Notes: generated from the letters alone by a model not told the origin. A stretch of DNA of 64,000 nucleotides from Lachnospiraceae bacterium (GCA_017624835.1 JAGAMG010000026.1:101857-165856), one strand, 5' to 3'; shown: positions 25,227-34,544, counted from the first letter of the stretch. Translations and numbers: made by a program.

Positions 25227-26450
25227 TTAATGATCCCAATGTTCAGAATGCGCGGGGGAGTCTAAAAGACTCCCCCTTTTGATGGAATCCTTTCCATAAC
25301 GATTGCGAATGGAATCCAAGGCAGCATCCAGACGCTTTTGTTTTTCGGAAACAGGAGCAATATAATCAAATAGATTTAACTGTATGGGTTCGTCCTCCGC
25401 AACCAGCTTGGTGGTGCGAATGCCCAAAAGGCGAATAGGTGTACCGTCCCATAGCTCATCAAACAGGATACATGCGTTATGGTATATGATTTCCGTGGAG
25501 GCTGTGGGAGCGGTTAATAGTGCCTGATGGGATACGGATTTAAAGGTGTTATATTTTATTTCTGTACATACCTGGGAAGCCAATTGCCCGGAAGTGCGCA
25601 GGCGTTTCCCCACGGATTCTGCAAGCCATAGTAAAACCTTGCAGGCTTCTTCGCGGGTAATTACATCAGCACTGAGAGTGGTAGAGTTTCCGATTCCTTT
25701 TGCTTTGACAGGTTCGGGAAGCACTTCGGCAGAATCCTCCCCATTGGCATATTTCCAAAGTGTGATTCCATGACTTTTTAAATGGGATTCCAGAATTTGC
25801 AAATCCGCCTGTGCCAACTCACCGATAGTTAATATCCCCAGCTTATGCAGGGTTTCTGCACTGGAATGTCCGCACATAAATAAAGAAGAAACCGGCATGG
25901 GCCACATTTTTTCCTGAATTTCCCAAGAGTATAATGTGTGAACCAGATTGGGCTTTTTAAAATCGGAGGCCATTTTTGCAAGAACCTTCCTATCGGAAAT
26001 TCCTACATTTACAGTAAATCCAAAGCGTTTATATACCTCGTCCTTGATTTGGTGGGCTGCTGCTTCGGGGGAGGTATATTTGGACGCAATGGGGGTATAA
26101 TCCATATAGCATTCATCAATGCTGACCTTTTCAATATCGGGACAAATCCCGGATAAATATTGCATTAGGGAATGGCTCATTTGTTCATACATTGCATGGT
26201 CCGGAGCGGCGGATACCAAATTGGGACATTTGCGAAAGGCATTTACCACAGGTTCTCCGGTGGTAATACCATAAGCCTTTGCTGGAATGGATTTGGCCAA
26301 AACTACCCCATGACGTTTTGCCATATCGCCTCCGATGATGGAGGGGATTTCCCGCAGGTCAAGAGAGTCTCCCTGACGTAAACGTGTTAATGCTGTCCAA
26401 CTTAAAAATGCAGAATTCACATCAATATGAAATATAATGTGGTCAGTCAT
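25227..26450 (-). CDS. dinB: DNA polymerase IV (Y-family translesion polymerase)
   Basis: 407 residues. The palm begins IIFHIDVNSAFLSW (first catalytic Asp), and the second acidic pair is in KVSIDECYMDYT. The helix-hairpin-helix part reads LFMCGHSSAETLHKLGILTIGEL, and the little-finger domain contains GIGNSTTLSADV. There is no obvious beta-clamp QxSLF motif at the end, although QLNLFD at about residue 368 is a good match. It copies damaged templates. I looked for a full LexA site upstream and found only GAAC half-sites. Confidence 0.93.
   Translation of the reverse strand: MTDHIIFHIDVNSAFLSWTALTRLRQGDSLDLREIPSIIGGDMAKRHGVVLAKSIPAKAYGITTGEPVVNAFRKCPNLVSAAPDHAMYEQMSHSLMQYLSGICPDIEKVSIDECYMDYTPIASKYTSPEAAAHQIKDEVYKRFGFTVNVGISDRKVLAKMASDFKKPNLVHTLYSWEIQEKMWPMPVSSLFMCGHSSAETLHKLGILTIGELAQADLQILESHLKSHGITLWKYANGEDSAEVLPEPVKAKGIGNSTTLSADVITREEACKVLLWLAESVGKRLRTSGQLASQVCTEIKYNTFKSVSHQALLTAPTASTEIIYHNACILFDELWDGTPIRLLGIRTTKLVAEDEPIQLNLFDYIAPVSEKQKRLDAALDSIRNRYGKDSIKRGSLLDSPAHSEHWDH
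25254..25280 (+). terminator. Flavin reductase terminator embedded in the dinB coding end
   Basis: A perfect 9-bp GC-rich stem (GGGGGAGTC at 25254-25262 with GACTCCCCC at 25268-25276) has a 5-base loop and is followed by TTTT. It lies within the last codons of the opposite-strand dinB. Confidence 0.85.
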
Positions 26451-26611
26451 GGAAAACGCCTCCTAAAAACAAATGTATGTTCTGTTCTTATATTAACATG
26501 TTTGGTGCAGGAATGGAAGAATTACTTTACAAGCTTGATGTTTGCTGATAGAATAAGTCTGTTACGAAATTGTTACAAGAATATTGCATTGGAAAATGAG
26601 AAACAAAAAAG

Positions 26612-28183
26612 ATGAATATTAACTTTAAAAGATTAAAATATACATATGTGAAAACTACGTTATTTACCCTTTTTGCATGTACCTTATTTTTAAAGGGATA
26701 TACCGTTTTTGAAAAAACAGGACAGAATTATTTTCATGTTTTTGTAAATGGCAAGGAAATAGGAACCATAGGGGATGCCCAAAAGGCGGAGGAACTGTTA
26801 CTTACCGCTCGAAAAAATGTTGCCTCCGGCAGCGAAGAGTTAACATTTATTGATGCGCAGATGACTATGGAAGGTGAAGAGGTTCTGTGGGGTAAGGTGG
26901 ACGATGAAGAAACTATTCTTGAGCAAATGGAAACCGTGTTGAAAAACAGTATTGTAGAAACCATGCATCGTTCCTATACCTTGAAGGTGAATGAGTATAT
27001 GGTTAATCTTGCCAGCGTGGATGAGGTGAAAAGTCTGTTGCAGGCTGCAGTTGATAAATATGGCGGCGCAAATCAGTTTGCGGTGGAGCTGGTACATGAT
27101 GCAGAGAGAGAATTTAATGTATTGACGGCGGATGTTGTTAATATAGAAGAAAAGAAAGCAGAGGCGGATACTGTTGCATATTTCTCGGCAGGAGTGGAAA
27201 ATCTCCTTAAGAATGTGGGAGAAAATGCACAGGTTCAGAGAGAAAAAGACTTTCAAGATTATTCATTGGGACTTCTAAGTATGAATTTTGCAGAGGAAGT
27301 GGAAATCGTGGAAGCATATCTTCCCGAGAGCCAGCTTACTTCCTTGGAGGATGCTATTAATGAGGTTACCAAGGAGCAGGAAACTCCAAGTGAGTACGAA
27401 GTAGTAGCCGGTGATACCTTATCAGAAATTTCCATCAAGGTAAATATTCCCATGGATAAAATTATAGAGATGAACAACCAAACTCTGGAAGATGAAAATT
27501 CTACAATCAGAATTGGAGACAAGCTCTTTATTACAGTGCCGGAGCCGGAATTGTCCGTGGAAAGAGTGGAGCAAAAATTTTACGAAGAAACCTATGATGC
27601 TGAAATTGTTTATGTTGAAAATGATGATTGGTATACCAACCAGACGAAGGTTTTACAACAGCCCTCTGCCGGTTTCCGCAAGGTAGTGGCAGATGTATCT
27701 TTCCTGAATGAAAAGGAAGTATCCAGGGTAATACTAAAAGAAGAAATTGTGATGGAGGCAGTTCCAAAGATTGTAGAACGAGGAACCAAAATACCTCCTA
27801 CCTATGTGAAGCCTATTTCAGGAGGAAGATTATCCTCCAGCTTTGGTCGCAGAAGTGCACCTAAGAAGGGAGCCAGCACTTATCACAAGGGTGTTGACTG
27901 GGCTGTTCCTACCGGTACAGCAGTATTTGCTTCCAGCGGTGGTACTGTTGCAAGAGCCGGTTGGGGAAGCGGATATGGTTATGTTGTTTATATTGACCAT
28001 GCGGACGGCAGACAAACCCGATACGCGCACTTGAGTAAGGTGCTTGTAAAAGCCGGAGAAACGGTAAAACAGGGTGAAAGAATTGCGCTTAGTGGAAATA
28101 CCGGTGTAAGTACCGGACCGCACTTGCATTTTGAGATTCTGATAAACGGAAGTCAGGTAAATCCTTTGAAATACCTGGAGTAG
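26612..28183 (+). CDS. LysM-G5-M23 cell-wall metallopeptidase
   Basis: 523 residues. A signal anchor lies at residues ~11-30, and a long extracytoplasmic region follows. A LysM peptidoglycan-binding domain (YEVVAGDTLSEISIKVNIPM, ~263-312) is next, then a G5-like segment (VLKEEIVMEAVPKIVERGTK). The C-terminal M23 peptidase (~405-520) has zinc ligands in YHKGVDWA and HLHFE. M23 enzymes cut peptide cross-links in the wall. The start has only a weak purine-rich ribosome site (GAGAAACAAAAAAG). It may assist growth or spore-cortex remodelling; the sequence does not say which. Confidence 0.92.
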   Translation: MNINFKRLKYTYVKTTLFTLFACTLFLKGYTVFEKTGQNYFHVFVNGKEIGTIGDAQKAEELLLTARKNVASGSEELTFIDAQMTMEGEEVLWGKVDDEETILEQMETVLKNSIVETMHRSYTLKVNEYMVNLASVDEVKSLLQAAVDKYGGANQFAVELVHDAEREFNVLTADVVNIEEKKAEADTVAYFSAGVENLLKNVGENAQVQREKDFQDYSLGLLSMNFAEEVEIVEAYLPESQLTSLEDAINEVTKEQETPSEYEVVAGDTLSEISIKVNIPMDKIIEMNNQTLEDENSTIRIGDKLFITVPEPELSVERVEQKFYEETYDAEIVYVENDDWYTNQTKVLQQPSAGFRKVVADVSFLNEKEVSRVILKEEIVMEAVPKIVERGTKIPPTYVKPISGGRLSSSFGRRSAPKKGASTYHKGVDWAVPTGTAVFASSGGTVARAGWGSGYGYVVYIDHADGRQTRYAHLSKVLVKAGETVKQGERIALSGNTGVSTGPHLHFEILINGSQVNPLKYLE

Positions 28184-28196
28184 AACGTGCATTCTG

Positions 28197-28225
28197 TTTA
28201 CAAAAGCCCCAAAATGTGGTATAAG
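28197..28225 (+). promoter_or_regulatory. Promoter of murA
   Basis: TTTACA (28197-28202), 17 bases, TATAAG (28220-28225), with an extended -10 TGG immediately before. The start codon is 60 bases downstream. Confidence 0.7.
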
Positions 28226-28284
28226 AACATAAGAAGGATTATTTTTAGATAGCAAGAACTGTACCAAATAAGAGGTAAGAATAG

Positions 28285-29577
28285 ATGGAACAATACGCAA
28301 TCAAAGGCGGTAATCCATTAGTCGGAGAAGTTGAAATAGGAGGTGCCAAGAATGCTGCACTTCCTATTCTTGCTGCTTCTGTAATGACGGATGAAACTGT
28401 ATATATAGAAAATGTGCCTGACGTGCGAGATACCAATGTGTTGTTGTCTGCTATGCAGAGTATCGGCGTAATGGTTAAGCGTAACGAAAGACATAAGATA
28501 GCATTAAATGCTTCTAATATCAGCAACTTAATAGTGGATGATGATAATATTAAAAAGATTAGAGCTTCCTATTATTTGATAGGAGCACTGTTGGGAAAGT
28601 ACAAGCATGCAGAGGTTGCGCTTCCCGGAGGCTGTGATATCGGCTGTCGTGCCATTGACCAGCATATAAAAGGATTTAAAGCGTTGGGCGCTGAGGTGCG
28701 CATAGAACATGGTTTGATTAAGACAAAAGCGGAGCGTCTGGTTGGCAGTCATATTTATATGGATGTGGTTAGTGTAGGTGCTACTATAAATATTATGATG
28801 GCGGCAACCATGGCAGAGGGTACTACCATTATTGAAAACTCTGCAAAAGAGCCCCATGTGGTTGATTTGGCAAACTTTTTAAACAGTATGGGTGCCAATA
28901 TTAAGGGCGCCGGTACGGATATTATTCGCGTAAAGGGTGTAAGTAAGCTTCACAGTACAGATTATGCGATTATTCCGGATCAGATTGAGGCAGGAACCTT
29001 TATGTTTGCAGCAGCCATTACTAAGGGTGATGTTACTGTCAAGAATGTAATTCCTAAGCATTTGGAGTCCATAACAGCAAAGCTTTTGGAAATTGGATGT
29101 GAAGTAGAGGAAGCGGATGACTGTATTCGTGTGGTTGCATCAAAGCCTCTTCAGCATACTCATGTAAAGACCTTACCCTATCCCGGATTTCCTACGGACA
29201 TGCAGCCTCAGATTGCGGTTGCGTTAGCACTTTCCAAGGGAACCAGTATTGTAACGGAAAGTATATTTGAAAATCGTTTTAAATATGTGGATGAGTTGAT
29301 TCGCATGGGTGCCAATATTAAGGTAGAAGGTAATACTGCCATTATTGATGGTGTGGATAAATATACCGGAGCCAGTATTTCAGCACCGGATCTTCGTGCC
29401 GGAGCTGCACTTGTGATGGCAGCATTGGCGGCAGAAGGTTATACTATGGTGGATGATATTAAATATATTGAGCGTGGATATGAGGATTTCCATTTGAAGC
29501 TCCATAGTCTTGGTGCGCAGATTGAATTGGTGGAATCCGAGAGAGATTTCCAAAGATTTAAGTTGAAGACAGGCTGA
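28285..29577 (+). CDS. murA: UDP-N-acetylglucosamine 1-carboxyvinyltransferase
   Basis: 430 residues. First committed step of peptidoglycan synthesis: transfer of enolpyruvate from PEP to UDP-GlcNAc in the cytosol. Visible landmarks are GGAKNAALPILAAS, the catalytic loop LPGGCDIGCRAIDQHIKGFKALGA with the fosfomycin-reactive Cys, DQIEAGTFMFAAAIT and FPTDMQPQ. With Cys rather than Asp in the loop it should be fosfomycin-sensitive. GAGGTAAG lies 8 bases before the ATG. It has its own promoter. Confidence 0.95.
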   Translation: MEQYAIKGGNPLVGEVEIGGAKNAALPILAASVMTDETVYIENVPDVRDTNVLLSAMQSIGVMVKRNERHKIALNASNISNLIVDDDNIKKIRASYYLIGALLGKYKHAEVALPGGCDIGCRAIDQHIKGFKALGAEVRIEHGLIKTKAERLVGSHIYMDVVSVGATINIMMAATMAEGTTIIENSAKEPHVVDLANFLNSMGANIKGAGTDIIRVKGVSKLHSTDYAIIPDQIEAGTFMFAAAITKGDVTVKNVIPKHLESITAKLLEIGCEVEEADDCIRVVASKPLQHTHVKTLPYPGFPTDMQPQIAVALALSKGTSIVTESIFENRFKYVDELIRMGANIKVEGNTAIIDGVDKYTGASISAPDLRAGAALVMAALAAEGYTMVDDIKYIERGYEDFHLKLHSLGAQIELVESERDFQRFKLKTG

Positions 29578-29648
29578 TATAATTATTTGTTGACAAGTGA
29601 TTCTATTCATAGTATTGTAAATATGATAAGAAAATTTCATATTGTTTT

Positions 29649-29750
29649 CTCTTATTCAGAGTTGGTGGAGATACAGAGGATCGATGAAGCCACGGCAACC
29701 CCTTATATGGAAGGTGCCCACCTGAGCGAGTAATAGTCGAACAATAAGAG
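29649..29750 (+). promoter_or_regulatory. SAM-I (S-box) riboswitch
   Basis: P1 is CTCTTATT (29649-29656) with AATAAGAG (29743-29750). Inside are the conserved blocks CAGAGTTGGTGGAG, GATGAAGCCACGGCAACC and GGTGCCCACCTGAGCGAG. These give the four-way junction with its kink-turn and the SAM pocket. It is followed by an intrinsic terminator and then metK. When SAM is abundant the terminator should form and lower SAM synthetase expression. Confidence 0.95.
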
Positions 29751-29772
29751 GATTTGATTATCGTAAATTAGG

Positions 29773-29801
29773 TCCGCTTCTTGTGAAGCGGATTTTCTTT
29801 T
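29773..29801 (+). terminator. Riboswitch-controlled terminator upstream of metK
   Basis: A perfect 8-bp stem TCCGCTTC/GAAGCGGA (29773-29792) has a TTGT loop and is followed by TTTTCTTTT. It is the expression platform of the SAM riboswitch. A second small hairpin (ACTCG...CGAGT, 29804-29831) and ATCCG...CGGAT (29867-29881) lie between it and the metK ribosome site. Confidence 0.9.
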
Positions 29802-29894
29802 GCACTCGAAACGCCTGTAGGCATTCCGAGTCTGCTTATTCATTAACACATTCAAACACATAAATATCCGATAAGCGGATAGAAAGGACAAGAA

Positions 29895-31082
29895 ATGGAA
29901 AAAAGATTATTTACTTCAGAATCAGTAACCGAAGGACATCCCGACAAAATCTGTGATGCTGTGTCTGATGCAGTATTAGATGCGCTTATGGAGCAGGATC
30001 CTTTTAGTCGTGTAGCATGTGAAACCTGTACCAATACCGGTTTTGTATTGGTAATGGGTGAGATTACCACCAAGGCAAATATTGATATCCCTGCAATTGT
30101 GCGCAAGACAGTAACCGAGATTGGCTATGATGCCTCTGAAAAGGGCTTTGACGGCAATACCTGTGCAGTTATGGTTTCCTTGGACAAGCAGTCTGCAGAC
30201 ATTGCAATGGGTGTAGATAAGGCTTTAGAGGCAAAAGAGAACCAGATGAGCGATGAACAGTTGGAAGCAATCGGAGCCGGTGACCAGGGTATGATGTTTG
30301 GTTATGCATCCAATGAGACAGAGGAATTAATGCCTTATCCTATTTCTTTGGCTCACAAGCTGACTCAGCAGTTAACTAAGGTTCGTAAGGATGGAACTCT
30401 GTCCTATTTAAGACCCGACGGCAAGAGCCAGGTTTCTGTAGAATATGATGAGAATGGAAAGCCTTTCCGTTTGGAAGCAGTAGTTCTTTCCACTCAGCAT
30501 GATGAAAAGGTAACCCAGGAACAGATTCGTGCGGATATCGAGAAATATGTATTTGGTCCTGTATTACCTCAGGAAATGATTGACGCAGATACCAAGTTCT
30601 TTATCAATCCTACAGGACGTTTTGTTATCGGCGGACCTAACGGTGACAGTGGTTTGACCGGTCGTAAGATTATTGTAGATACCTACGGTGGCTATGCACG
30701 TCATGGCGGCGGTGCATTCTCCGGTAAGGATTGTACTAAGGTGGACAGAAGTGCTGCATATGCTGCTCGTTATGTGGCAAAGAATATTGTTGCAGCAGGT
30801 TTGGCTGAAAAGTGTGAAATCCAGCTTTCCTATGCAATTGGTGTTGCACAGCCTACCTCTGTTATGGTGGATACCTTTGGAACCGGTAAGCTTAGCGATG
30901 AAAAATTAGTGGAAATCATTCGTGAGAATTTTGATTTAAGACCTGCCGGAATCATCAAAATGCTTGATTTACGTCGTCCTATTTATAGACAGACAGCGGC
31001 ATACGGTCACTTCGGTCGTACCGATGTATCCCTGCCTTGGGAAGCAATTGATAAGGTGGATGTATTGAAGAAATATCTGTAA
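29895..31082 (+). CDS. metK: S-adenosylmethionine synthetase
   Basis: 395 residues, the normal length. It makes SAM from methionine and ATP in the cytosol. Motifs: [17 protein letters not shown] at the start, [12 protein letters not shown] in the middle, and [22 protein letters not shown] near residue 270. AGAAAGGAC lies just before the ATG. The SAM-I riboswitch and terminator in the leader give feedback control by the product. Confidence 0.97.
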   Translation: MEKRLFTSESVTEGHPDKICDAVSDAVLDALMEQDPFSRVACETCTNTGFVLVMGEITTKANIDIPAIVRKTVTEIGYDASEKGFDGNTCAVMVSLDKQSADIAMGVDKALEAKENQMSDEQLEAIGAGDQGMMFGYASNETEELMPYPISLAHKLTQQLTKVRKDGTLSYLRPDGKSQVSVEYDENGKPFRLEAVVLSTQHDEKVTQEQIRADIEKYVFGPVLPQEMIDADTKFFINPTGRFVIGGPNGDSGLTGRKIIVDTYGGYARHGGGAFSGKDCTKVDRSAAYAARYVAKNIVAAGLAEKCEIQLSYAIGVAQPTSVMVDTFGTGKLSDEKLVEIIRENFDLRPAGIIKMLDLRRPIYRQTAAYGHFGRTDVSLPWEAIDKVDVLKKYL

Positions 31083-31103
31083 GAGATTATAAGTAAAACT
31101 TGA

Positions 31104-31146
31104 ATTCCTCTCAGGACATTTGGGATGTCTTGGGAGGAATTTTGTG
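31104..31146 (+). terminator. Terminator after metK
   Basis: AATTCCTCTCAGGACAT (31104-31120) pairs with ATGTCTTGGGAGGAATT (31126-31142), with one small bulge, and is followed by TTG and T-rich sequence. Confidence 0.75.
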
Positions 31147-31225
31147 TTATGATAGAGAAAATATCAAATATAATAAGTCTGCGTGTAAGATGAGTTTCTT
31201 GAAACAAACGAAAAAACGATTATAC

Positions 31226-31254
31226 TTGCACAATATATTTTAGTGTGCTATGAT
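31226..31254 (+). promoter_or_regulatory. Promoter of the Rpn-type nuclease gene
   Basis: TTGCAC (31226-31231), 17 bases, TATGAT (31249-31254), with an extended -10 TGC. The leader is about 155 bases. It contains ATCAATTTC...GAAATTGAT near 31294-31325 and a stem pairing CTCCTTGCT with AGCAGGGAG just before the ATG at 31379. Confidence 0.65.
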
Positions 31255-31417
31255 AAACGTAAGCAACGAATTCTAACATTCTAATAATTCTTAATCAATT
31301 TCGAGATAGAAATATAAGAAATTGATCTCGTGCAATTTTGCAGAACTCCTTGCTGAAAATTTAATATGAGCAGGGAGAATGGAGAAAGTCTCTCTTGCTC
31401 AGGGAAGAGAGGAAAAA

Positions 31418-32302
31418 ATGAAGGATTTTTTTGAAGAGAATCACTTTAATTTAAGTGATTTTGCGTTTTTCTTATCTGTGATGAAAGATAAAAGGGCGCA
31501 TCGAGATGTACTTAGTATTATTTTAAACGAAGAAGATTTAGAACTTGTGGAAGTAAAAGTTGAGCAGGTAGTTTTAAATAGCTTGGGTAAGCGGGCAATT
31601 CGCCTAGATGCTTGGGCTATGGATACAAAGAATCGTCAGTTTTCTACGGAAATGCAGAATGATAGTAGAAGTGATGATGTAAAGAAGCGTTCTCGGTTTT
31701 ATCAGGGATTGCTTGATACACCTTTGTTAAAATCCGGTAAACAGACAAAGTATAAAAATTTACCATCTACCGTGATTATTTTTATTACACAGGAGGATAT
31801 TTTTGGGAAGGATTTGGCATGTTATACATTTACTGAGCAATGTGAAGAAGTTCCCGGGCTACCACTTGGAGATGGAACCAAGAAGATATTCCTGAATATG
31901 AAGAGTAAAAATGGTCGCCCCGAGCTTGTTAGCTTGTTGCAGTATATGAAACATACTACAATGGAAAATCCTGAAATTATCATAAAGGATTCTAGGATTG
32001 TAGAACTGTCAGAAGTGGTAGAGGAAGTAAAACAATCGGAAGAATGGGAGACTATAAGAATGAATATTTTGGAGTATGGTATAGAGAAAGGTATAGAGAA
32101 AGGTATAGAGAAAGGCAGACAACGATTGTTTATTGAATTGGTTTGCAAGAAATTAAGTAAAGGAAAGGCACCGGAGGTAATTGCAGAAGAGTTAGAGGAA
32201 GATTTGGTTAAAATTCGCAATATCTGCGAGGCGGCATTGCCGTATGCTCCCGAATATGATTTGGATAAAGTATGTGATGCTTGCAGAAATCATTTGAATT
32301 GA
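31418..32302 (+). CDS. Rpn/PD-(D/E)XK nuclease family (putative transposase-type) protein
   Basis: 294 residues from the ATG at 31418, which has AGAGGA 6 bases upstream. The ATG at 31379 is crowded against its own G-rich site. The N-terminal domain has the nuclease core: RLDAWAMD with the catalytic Asp, then FSTEMQ as the E-x-Q motif. LPSTVIIFITQEDIF and KKIFLN follow. Rpn proteins are RecA-independent recombination-promoting nucleases, often labelled transposases. The C-terminal part contains GIEKGIEKGIEKGRQ, encoded by three identical 12-bp units, and ends in a helical EELEEDLVKI region. It is single-copy in the window with no inverted repeats around it. Confidence 0.82.
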   Translation: MKDFFEENHFNLSDFAFFLSVMKDKRAHRDVLSIILNEEDLELVEVKVEQVVLNSLGKRAIRLDAWAMDTKNRQFSTEMQNDSRSDDVKKRSRFYQGLLDTPLLKSGKQTKYKNLPSTVIIFITQEDIFGKDLACYTFTEQCEEVPGLPLGDGTKKIFLNMKSKNGRPELVSLLQYMKHTTMENPEIIIKDSRIVELSEVVEEVKQSEEWETIRMNILEYGIEKGIEKGIEKGRQRLFIELVCKKLSKGKAPEVIAEELEEDLVKIRNICEAALPYAPEYDLDKVCDACRNHLN

Positions 32303-32322
32303 TAGTATAGGAGAAAAGTGAA

Positions 32323-32859
32323 ATGAAAAAGTATTTAATTGTAGTAGATATGCAGAAGGACTTTGTAAATGGAGCCTTAGGTACCAAGGAAGCAGAAGCA
32401 ATTGTTCCGGCAGTGGTAGAAAAAGTAAATTGCTTTGATGGAGAAGTGATTTTTACAAAGGACACACATTTTGAAAACTATCTTTCTAGCAGTGAGGGGA
32501 AACAGTTGCCTGTGGAACATTGCATAAAAGGAACAGAAGGATGGCAGCTTATAGAGGCATTGGAATGCTATTGTAAGAAAAATTCCTGTAAGGTGTATGA
32601 AAAACTGACATTCGGCAGTGTGGAGTTGGCACAGGATATGTTGAAAATTCAGGAAACAGAGGGAATTGACTCTGTAGAAGTAGTTGGTTTATGTACGGAT
32701 ATCTGTGTGGTATCCAATGCTTTGATGTTGAAAGCATTTCTGCCGGAGATTGCAATAATGGTGGATTCTTCCTGCTGTGCGGGAGTAACACCGCAGAAGC
32801 ACGATGCAGCTTTGGAAACGATGCGTAGCTGCCAGATATGTGTTGAATACAGTGTGTAA
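32323..32859 (+). CDS. Cysteine hydrolase (isochorismatase/nicotinamidase-like)
   Basis: 178 residues. The catalytic Asp is in LIVVDMQKDFV, the Lys in KLTFGS and the nucleophilic Cys in VVGLCTDICVVSNAL. A likely metal-site histidine lies in THFENYL. The pattern is closest to nicotinamidase-like amidases, which would feed NAD salvage, but the substrate is unproven. It starts 20 bases after the Rpn-type gene with GGAGAA upstream and may be co-transcribed. It ends before a bidirectional terminator. Confidence 0.85.
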   Translation: MKKYLIVVDMQKDFVNGALGTKEAEAIVPAVVEKVNCFDGEVIFTKDTHFENYLSSSEGKQLPVEHCIKGTEGWQLIEALECYCKKNSCKVYEKLTFGSVELAQDMLKIQETEGIDSVEVVGLCTDICVVSNALMLKAFLPEIAIMVDSSCCAGVTPQKHDAALETMRSCQICVEYSV

Positions 32860-32894
32860 TCCTTGGATTTCATACTTGTTATAAGGTAAAAAGC

Positions 32895-32935
32895 AAAGGG
32901 CTGAATTTTGTATGTTACAGAATTCAGCCCTTTTT
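32895..32935. terminator. Bidirectional terminator between convergent genes
   Basis: AAAGGGCTGAATTTTG (32895-32910) pairs with CAGAATTCAGCCCTTT (32918-32933) with one G-T pair. T-runs occur on both strands. Confidence 0.88.
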
Positions 32936-32947
32936 AGGAAAAAAGAT

Positions 32948-34450
32948 TTACTTATCCAAGGTTACGGAATTGATTTCTAATATATCAGCAACTTTTTCAA
33001 ACAGACTTCCGTTGTGACCAACGCTCATTGCGAAGTGATGGGTAGGTACTTCTGCAAACCATTCGTCCATGTAGTCATCGGGACTCTTTTTGAATTTCAC
33101 AGGGGTCTGAGTATTTCCAATGGTCATAATAGGTCCGTTAGTTGCTTCCGCCTCGGTAATAATAAATTTCAGCTTGCCGTCCACTGTCTGGGTACAAGCC
33201 AAATTGGTAATGGCACCGGATTTTACTTTGGCTTCTACGGAAACACCGCTGCCCTGTTTGCCGTGGTAAACACCAAGACCGCGGAGCATGGGTTTTCCTT
33301 CGGCAATTGCAAGGTGGAAGGGACCGTCATGTCCAAGAAGGATAGTGTTATCAATATAATCAGTCACTACAATTTCGCAGAAGGAGCCACCTACACCCAA
33401 TAAATCACAAATCTTCATGGCAAGGCAGGTTTTTAAATCACCTTCACCGGCACAGGGGATTCCCTTTGCGGTTAACAGGGAATGTCCTACAATAAAACCG
33501 GACTGAAGCTCCTCGTAATCGCCACCGGGAGCACCGTGATAATAGTAGGCAAGACCGTCTAAATCAAATTCTTTCACTAATTTCTCCTGTGCAACAGCAA
33601 CCTTAGCGGACCAATTAAGCTGTTCTTCCGTAGGCTTCTGATTTCGGGGGTCTGCGGATTCTTTGTTTGCAATTTGGAAGAAATTTTCTATTTCAGTACG
33701 CTTATCATAAATTTCAGCATCTGTTACAGTTTCCAACATGCGGTTTAAATCACACATTTCCAATAATTCTACATGAATACCGGCTTGTGCTGACATCATG
33801 GTAAAATCACTATATAAATCTAACATACCGGAGTAATTGTTGCCTAGGAAGCCAAAACGACAATAGGAGAGTGCAGCTTTTACCTGAGCAGCTTTTACCC
33901 ATTCCTCTATTTTAGTCCATGCGGTAATTGCCTCAGGTCTGCTTACCGTATTTTCATCCGTAAGAGATAATTCAGGAGTTTCTGACATACCTAACAGACC
34001 ATTTACAATGCGGAATTTTATGCCGGCTCTGTGGAAGGCATTGGTTAATTCGGGTACGGGGCAGGCACCGCAGTGAGCAAGCCATTCCCCGGTGGTAGTT
34101 CTTTCATAATCAATCCGTGCAGTGGGCTGCAAATTTAAGATAACGACAGGAGCCTTACAGAGCTGATGAACAGGCAAAACGGACGCGCTGGTAACATAGG
34201 TACCGCTGTGGGCTAAAATCATATCAACATTGTTTTGATTAAAATATTCTCCGGCAGCTCGACCTTCCTTTTCGCAGTCAACCAGACCGTAAAAAAATAC
34301 TTCTGCTCCCATTGCTTCTACTTTGGAAACAATGAAATTGCCATAAAGCAGCATTCTGTCTCTTAAACCTTCAAATTGATTCCAATAGGTTTTTAATCCC
34401 ATGGTATAGATTCCGATTCTCGCTTTGCGAGGCATTTTTAATTTGTTCAT
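32948..34450 (-). CDS. L-fucose/L-arabinose isomerase-family protein
   Basis: 500 residues, cytosolic. The N-terminal Rossmann-like part reads IGIYTMGLKTYWNQFEGLRDRM. The central domain has SYCRFGFLGNNYSGMLDLYSDFTM. The C-terminal half carries putative metal-ligand segments (GEGDLKTCLAMKICDLLG, DGPFHLAI and THHFAMSVGH). It would interconvert an aldose and a ketose. The exact sugar is unclear because members of this group act on fucose, arabinose or unassigned sugars. GGAGGA lies just before the ATG. It is divergent from an AraC regulator and close to a rhamnose-type ABC importer, so it likely processes the imported sugar. Confidence 0.85.
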   Translation of the reverse strand: MNKLKMPRKARIGIYTMGLKTYWNQFEGLRDRMLLYGNFIVSKVEAMGAEVFFYGLVDCEKEGRAAGEYFNQNNVDMILAHSGTYVTSASVLPVHQLCKAPVVILNLQPTARIDYERTTTGEWLAHCGACPVPELTNAFHRAGIKFRIVNGLLGMSETPELSLTDENTVSRPEAITAWTKIEEWVKAAQVKAALSYCRFGFLGNNYSGMLDLYSDFTMMSAQAGIHVELLEMCDLNRMLETVTDAEIYDKRTEIENFFQIANKESADPRNQKPTEEQLNWSAKVAVAQEKLVKEFDLDGLAYYYHGAPGGDYEELQSGFIVGHSLLTAKGIPCAGEGDLKTCLAMKICDLLGVGGSFCEIVVTDYIDNTILLGHDGPFHLAIAEGKPMLRGLGVYHGKQGSGVSVEAKVKSGAITNLACTQTVDGKLKFIITEAEATNGPIMTIGNTQTPVKFKKSPDDYMDEWFAEVPTHHFAMSVGHNGSLFEKVADILEINSVTLDK

Positions 34451-34488
34451 ATGTCCTCCAATCCAGTCGTTGTGACTTTGGTGTCTTG

Positions 34489-34544
34489 AACTATTCAGAG
34501 CCTATATTCACAAAACCACTGCTATGAGGGGACTCTGAATAGTT
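34489..34544. promoter_or_regulatory. Inverted repeat between divergent isomerase and AraC genes
   Basis: AACTATTCAGAG (34489-34500) is the exact reverse complement of CTCTGAATAGTT (34533-34544), separated by 32 bases. This is the kind of spaced site used by AraC-type activators and could control both directions. Confidence 0.65.

Noticed and set aside
26451-26500. LexA/SOS box upstream of dinB
   Set aside because: GAAC half-sites occur (minus strand AAGAACAGAACATAC) but no full GAAC-N4-GTTC dyad could be found.
31418-32302. Rpn-type gene as an insertion sequence
   Set aside because: No terminal inverted repeats or target duplications were seen on either side. It has its own promoter, so it is treated as a resident gene.
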